DNA from: an archaeon
GTDB lineage: Archaea > Nanobdellota > Nanobdellia > Woesearchaeales > JAGVOV01
NCBI GenBank assembly: GCA_020052545.1
Contig: JAGVOV010000129.1
Span: 1-8,354, forward strand
Direction of reading: 5' to 3'
DNA length: 8,354 nucleotides
The position numbers and the translations under genes were made by a program. Of this stretch, positions 5,925 to 8,354 are shown piece after piece. Numbering within the stretch: position 1 is the first letter of the stretch; every line of letters begins with the position of its first letter. The notes below the pieces were generated by a model that made no database searches, was not told where the DNA came from, and saw only the letters and a program-made list of their open reading frames with translations.

Positions 5925-6839
5925 ATGAAAACTTATGATGTGATAATCATCGGAGCAGGGCCTGCTGGAATAGGAGCTGCTACCTACACCTGTAGGGCAA
6001 AGCTCAAGACGCTTGTCCTTGGCGACCCGAAGAAGGGCGCATTATACAAGGCCCATAGGGTCGGGAATGTCTATCCATTCCATGAGGATGTGACAGGCCA
6101 GCACATAACAGAGCTTTCTTTAAAACAAGCGGAGCGTTTTGGCGCAGTCATGCTGAACAAGGAGGCTGTTGACCTCAAGAAAGAAGTAGATGGATTTATT
6201 GTCGTGCTGGATGATTTTTCTGAAGTCAAGTCAAGATTTGTGATAATATGCACGGGGAAGCCTTTCAATATCGCGGGAATACCAAACGAAAAACTGTTCA
6301 CGGGCAAAGGCGTGCATTACTGTGTCGTCTGCGACGGCTTCTTCTACAAAGAGAAGAAGATCGCTGTTGTTGGACATGCAAACAACGCAGCTGAGGAGAC
6401 GATGCAGCTTCTGAATTACACTAAAGATATAGTTATAATAACAAATGGCAAGAAGAAGGGCATGTCGCATGAGCTTGAACATGCAATATCAGAAAGCGGC
6501 ATCAAAGTGAGAGAAGAGAAGATATCGAGGTTTGATGGCGGCAAGAATATGGAAAAAATATTTTTTCCTGACGGCCATTCTGAGGATTTTGATGGCTGCT
6601 TCATCGCGCTTGGCGCGGCTTCCTCATTCAACTTCGGCCTGGAGCTGGGGCTTGAGATGGAAGGCAACAGCATCAAGATTGACAGGGATGGAAGGACAAA
6701 CGTCAAAGGGATCTTTGCTGCAGGCGACTGTACCGGCGGAAATGCACAAGTCGCCAAGAGCATCGGAGAAGGATGCAATGCGGCGCTTGCTATCGCGAGA
6801 GAGATTTCTGGAAGAAAGACTATCTTGGACTATGACTGA
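5925..6839 (+). CDS. Thioredoxin-reductase-like FAD disulfide oxidoreductase with altered NADPH site
   Basis: This 304-residue protein has the length and domain order of a low-molecular-weight thioredoxin reductase. The N-terminal FAD site is IIGAGPAGIGAA (G10, G12, G15). The redox pair is C133-V-V-C136-D-G. The closing FAD motif is GIFAAGDCTGG (262-272), followed by QVAKSIGEGCNAALAI. The enzyme class moves electrons from a pyridine nucleotide (or another donor) through FAD to the CxxC and on to thioredoxin or glutaredoxin-like proteins. The inserted nucleotide domain is unusual: the usual GGGxSA reads GHANNA (150-155), and the HRRxxxR that binds the NADPH phosphate is replaced by TNGKKKGM (173-180). 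NADH, F420H2 or another donor may be used instead, as known for some archaeal relatives. The start at ATG 5925 follows from TATA spacing and leaves the usual 4-9 residues before the FAD strand. The 3' end overlaps the convergent TrmB gene by 10 bp. Confidence 0.9.
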   Translation: MKTYDVIIIGAGPAGIGAATYTCRAKLKTLVLGDPKKGALYKAHRVGNVYPFHEDVTGQHITELSLKQAERFGAVMLNKEAVDLKKEVDGFIVVLDDFSEVKSRFVIICTGKPFNIAGIPNEKLFTGKGVHYCVVCDGFFYKEKKIAVVGHANNAAEETMQLLNYTKDIVIITNGKKKGMSHELEHAISESGIKVREEKISRFDGGKNMEKIFFPDGHSEDFDGCFIALGAASSFNFGLELGLEMEGNSIKIDRDGRTNVKGIFAAGDCTGGNAQVAKSIGEGCNAALAIAREISGRKTILDYD

Positions 6840-7558
6840 TTCTTGTACTTGTTCCAGATAGAATAGAAGAAGAGCCTGAGCGAATCGGCAAGCTGTCTCG
6901 AGTGGATTAGGAATGCAACAGGCTCGTACTCAAATGGCGTAAAAAGCACTTTGTCATGGAATATTGATATATTTGTCGGGATTGGGAAATCAACAAACAG
7001 CATGTCCGGCTTCCTGTTCCTGAATTGATATCTTATCTCCTTCGGAGCTATACCTCTCACAACAATTTTCCTCTTGTCTCTCTCCTCATCGAATGGCTTG
7101 TATATGCTTTCTTGGACAAACTCGGCCATTTTTTCGTCCTTTGTATAGAAAGCAAAGTAAACATATTCGTCACCAGGCCTGCTGTCCTGAACCAGCCCAT
7201 ACAGCATGATTTTAAATGCTTTTAATCCGACAAACACTTCTGCTTCCTGCTTCTCCTGCTTTTTCTGCCTGACAATAAGCTCAGGCAGCAAAGTCTCGAA
7301 TCTCCTCTTTCTCTGGTCCATGAAAATCAGTATGTTCTTCGGGTCAGCGGCCTGGTAATGCTTGATTTTCCCCTTGATGACATATGAGACGAAGCCTTTC
7401 TCCACAAGCTTGTGAAGAGTCATGTGCACGACAGAATTCTGCAGCTTTGTCCTCTGGAGTATCGGCCCAGCAGTCGAAGTGCCCAGCTCGAGCAGCGCAA
7501 GATAAATCTTTATCTCGGCATTTGTCAATCCGAGATCTTCAAGAGCTGATGTGTCCAT
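6830..7558 (-). CDS. TrmB-family transcriptional regulator
   Basis: This 242-residue protein begins with a TrmB-type winged helix at ~5-70 (LEDLGLTNAEIKIYLALLEL, then STAGPILQRTKL, then a recognition helix near NSVVHMTLHKLVEKG, then a wing at YVIKGKIKHYQA). A charged coiled-coil linker follows (~75-107, DQRKRRFETLLPELIVRQKK), and a C-terminal sensing-type domain at ~108-240 (AEVFVGLKAFKIMLYGLV, YVYFAFYTKDE, NISIFHDKVLFTPFEYEPVAFLIHS). The family contains sugar-responsive regulators, but many archaeal members with this short C-terminal domain have unknown ligands. TTATTATA lies 30 nt upstream of the ATG on this strand, so the mRNA is probably leaderless. A perfect inverted repeat lies just beyond that promoter, facing the divergent secreted-protein gene. 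Self-regulation and control of that neighbour are plausible but inferred. Confidence 0.9.
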   Translation of the reverse strand: MDTSALEDLGLTNAEIKIYLALLELGTSTAGPILQRTKLQNSVVHMTLHKLVEKGFVSYVIKGKIKHYQAADPKNILIFMDQRKRRFETLLPELIVRQKKQEKQEAEVFVGLKAFKIMLYGLVQDSRPGDEYVYFAFYTKDEKMAEFVQESIYKPFDEERDKRKIVVRGIAPKEIRYQFRNRKPDMLFVDFPIPTNISIFHDKVLFTPFEYEPVAFLIHSRQLADSLRLFFYSIWNKYKNQS

Positions 7559-7580
7559 GAATGAGAAAGGGCGCTTTTGA

Positions 7581-7588
7581 TATAATAA
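7581..7588 (-). promoter_or_regulatory. TATA box TTATTATA of the trmB-family gene (leaderless)
   Basis: Read on the minus strand, TTATTATA begins exactly 30 nt upstream of the A of the TrmB ATG (7558). The intervening bases contain no convincing Shine-Dalgarno. It is a weaker match to the TATA pattern than the others, but the spacing is the same. Confidence 0.55.
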
Positions 7589-7599
7589 TCTTTCTACTA

Positions 7600-7617
7600 T
7601 TCTCCATTTTTGGAGAA
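7600..7617. promoter_or_regulatory. Perfect inverted repeat, candidate TrmB operator
   Basis: TTCTCCA (7600-7606), a TTTT spacer and TGGAGAA (7611-7617) form a perfect 7+7 bp palindrome. It sits between the divergent TATA boxes, ending 5 bp before the plus-strand box, where it would cover the BRE, and 12 bp beyond the minus-strand box. Being upstream of both predicted transcription starts, it is not a terminator. Palindromes next to regulator genes are often their own operators; the assignment to TrmB is inferred from position. Confidence 0.55.
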
Positions 7618-7621
7618 CTAT

Positions 7622-7629
7622 TTTATTTA
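7622..7629 (+). promoter_or_regulatory. TATA box TTTATTTA of the secreted-protein gene
   Basis: TTTATTTA fits the window's TTTAWATA-like pattern. A 30-nt offset puts transcription start near 7652, giving a leader of about 17 nt that contains GAGGTG and the ATG. TTTATATG at 7626 is an alternative box. Confidence 0.55.
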
Positions 7630-7656
7630 TATGTAATTACTTATTAGTAGCGTCAA

Positions 7657-7662
7657 GAGGTG
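7657..7662 (+). promoter_or_regulatory. Ribosome binding site GAGGTG that fixes the secreted-protein start
   Basis: GAGGTG ends 6 nt before the ATG at 7669. The upstream in-frame GTG (7660) overlaps it and the TTG (7663) is directly adjacent, so neither can use it; ATG 7669 is preferred. Confidence 0.7.
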
Positions 7663-7668
7663 TTGAAT

Positions 7669-8262
7669 ATGAAAACAATAACAAAGATCGCGAGCATCGC
7701 CCTGATGGGCCTTCTTCCTTATATCGGGATACAGGCCCAGAACAAGGCAAACATAACACAGACAGAGATAGTTAGCGAGAAGCTTCCCATAATGAGGAAC
7801 GAGATTGTAGTCAGCGGGATGCCGCTGAACTCTGATGCATATGCATACTGGGAGCACCAGAACAGCGATATGTACAGGCTAAGGCTGGAAAGCCTGCCTC
7901 TCGGCTATGGGTTATTGAGCCTTGGAGCCGTGGCGCAGCATGTCAGAGGAGCGACAGGAAGGCAGGAAATCGGAGCTGTCTTAAGGGCAAAAGGCAGCAT
8001 CGATGATGCGCTGCTGAAGGCCGACACAAGATTTTTCCCGAGCAACAAAGAGTTTGACGCCTACTGGACAGCCAATGGCAGCAAGTTTTATGGCGATATA
8101 TTCACCATCTGGAATTTAGGTGCCAAAAAGCTCACCATAAGGCCGGGCGCCGATTATAAGATAAACCAGAACTTTTATGTGGGCGCAGAGGCAAAGTTTT
8201 CGGGAGTGCTTCCAAAGATAAGGCCGGAGTATTTCGGTCTCAGAGGAAAATTAGCGCTTTGA
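7669..8262 (+). CDS. Secreted, strand-rich barrel-like protein of unknown function
   Basis: This 197-residue protein has a clear N-terminal signal peptide: MKTITK, a hydrophobic core (IASIALMGLLPYIGI) and a likely cut after A23 (IQA|QN). The mature ~174 residues lack cysteine and membrane helices. They show a series of alternating, aromatic-rich likely beta strands: YRLRLESL (69-76), LLSLGAVAQHV (82-92), EIGAVLRAKG (100-109), FYGDIFTIWNLG (140-151), KLTIRPGADYKI (154-165), FYVGAEAKFSG (169-179) and YFGLRGKLAL (188-197). The tight turns and strand-like C-terminus recall small membrane beta-barrels or lipocalin-like barrels. Outer-membrane barrels are not established in archaea, so a soluble extracellular barrel is equally possible. 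NIT (28-30) and NGS (136-138) are possible N-glycosylation sites. The start is set by GAGGTG 6 nt upstream. The gene is divergent from the TrmB regulator and probably under its control. Function is not known. Confidence 0.85.
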   Translation: MKTITKIASIALMGLLPYIGIQAQNKANITQTEIVSEKLPIMRNEIVVSGMPLNSDAYAYWEHQNSDMYRLRLESLPLGYGLLSLGAVAQHVRGATGRQEIGAVLRAKGSIDDALLKADTRFFPSNKEFDAYWTANGSKFYGDIFTIWNLGAKKLTIRPGADYKINQNFYVGAEAKFSGVLPKIRPEYFGLRGKLAL

Positions 8263-8264
8263 AC

Positions 8265-8354
8265 CTAAGCCTTGTCGATAAAGTCCATGATCCAGGCCAG
8301 ATTCACCTGGATCGCTTTATCTAATGGTGTTGAAGTTGTCGTCTCCGGCTCCAC
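8265..8354 (-). CDS. C-terminal fragment of an unidentified protein (truncated by window edge)
   Basis: On the minus strand a frame is open from the window edge to a TAG at 8265-8267 and encodes 29 residues, with a T/P/E-rich part (VEPETTTSTPLDKA) and then an amphipathic helix (IQVNLAWIMDFIDKA). The stop lies only 2 bp from the stop of the convergent secreted-protein gene, the tight packing expected in this genome. The fragment is too short to name a family, and a chance open frame of this length cannot be excluded, but otherwise the space would be empty. Confidence 0.5.
   Translation of the reverse strand: MEPETTTSTPLDKAIQVNLAWIMDFIDKA
8289..8313 (+). terminator. Hairpin-forming inverted repeat downstream of the secreted-protein gene
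   Basis: GATCCAGG (8289-8296) and CCTGGATC (8306-8313) form a perfect 8-bp stem with a 9-nt loop, 26 nt after the stop of the secreted-protein gene. It could mark or stabilise the 3' end of that transcript. There is no strong T tract after it, and it lies inside the likely convergent reading frame, so a terminator role is only tentative. Confidence 0.3.

Noticed and set aside
7025..7225. Plus-strand 66-codon frame inside the TrmB gene
   Set aside because: It is an antisense shadow of a well-supported TrmB reading frame, with no promoter or ribosome site.

Overview
The window looks like a piece of an archaeal chromosome, most likely from a small-genome DPANN lineage (Woesearchaeota/Pacearchaeota-like). 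That placement is inferred from several signs. Genes are tightly packed. Promoters have a TTTAWATA-type TATA box. Some genes use an archaeal GAGGTG ribosome binding site, while others appear to be leaderless. The regulators are archaeal in type: a tandem Lrp and a TrmB. No rRNA, tRNA, CRISPR, insertion sequence or phage gene is visible, and no gene-free stretch exceeds about 110 bases.

Layout, left to right. (1) Bases 1-3296, plus strand: the 3' part of a tandem Lrp/AsnC regulator overlaps a short coiled-coil protein. A TATA-driven pair follows, a ChlI/MoxR-type AAA+ ATPase overlapping a ChlD-type von Willebrand A (VWA) protein, which together look like a two-part remodelling machine. (2) Bases 3328-4736, plus strand: a two-gene operon joined by an ATGA overlap. 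It has an unrecognised 91-residue protein and a CxxCxxCC (YkgJ-type) metal-binding protein with a long unassigned C-terminal half. (3) Bases 4762-5358: a calcineurin-type metallophosphoesterase. (4) Bases 5397-5894: an unrecognised 165-residue protein. (5) Bases 5925-6839: a thioredoxin-reductase-like flavoprotein that keeps CxxC but lacks the usual NADPH motifs. (6) Bases 6830-7558, minus strand: a TrmB regulator whose tail overlaps the flavoprotein. (7) Bases 7669-8262, plus strand and divergent from TrmB: a secreted, strand-rich, barrel-like protein. (8) Bases 8265-8354, minus strand: the C-terminal tail of another gene.

Two points organise the window. First, at five genes the first base of the TATA box lies exactly 30 nt upstream of the A of an ATG that has no convincing Shine-Dalgarno. 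This implies leaderless transcripts and corrects two starts (5397 and 5925). Three other starts (692, 1112, 7669) have GAGGTG 4-6 nt upstream. Second, the trmB/secreted-protein divergent region carries a perfect 7-bp inverted repeat between the two TATA boxes, a good candidate operator for local control. The least-described parts are the coiled-coil/ChlI/ChlD-like cluster, the flavoprotein with a non-standard electron-donor site, and the regulated barrel-like secreted protein.
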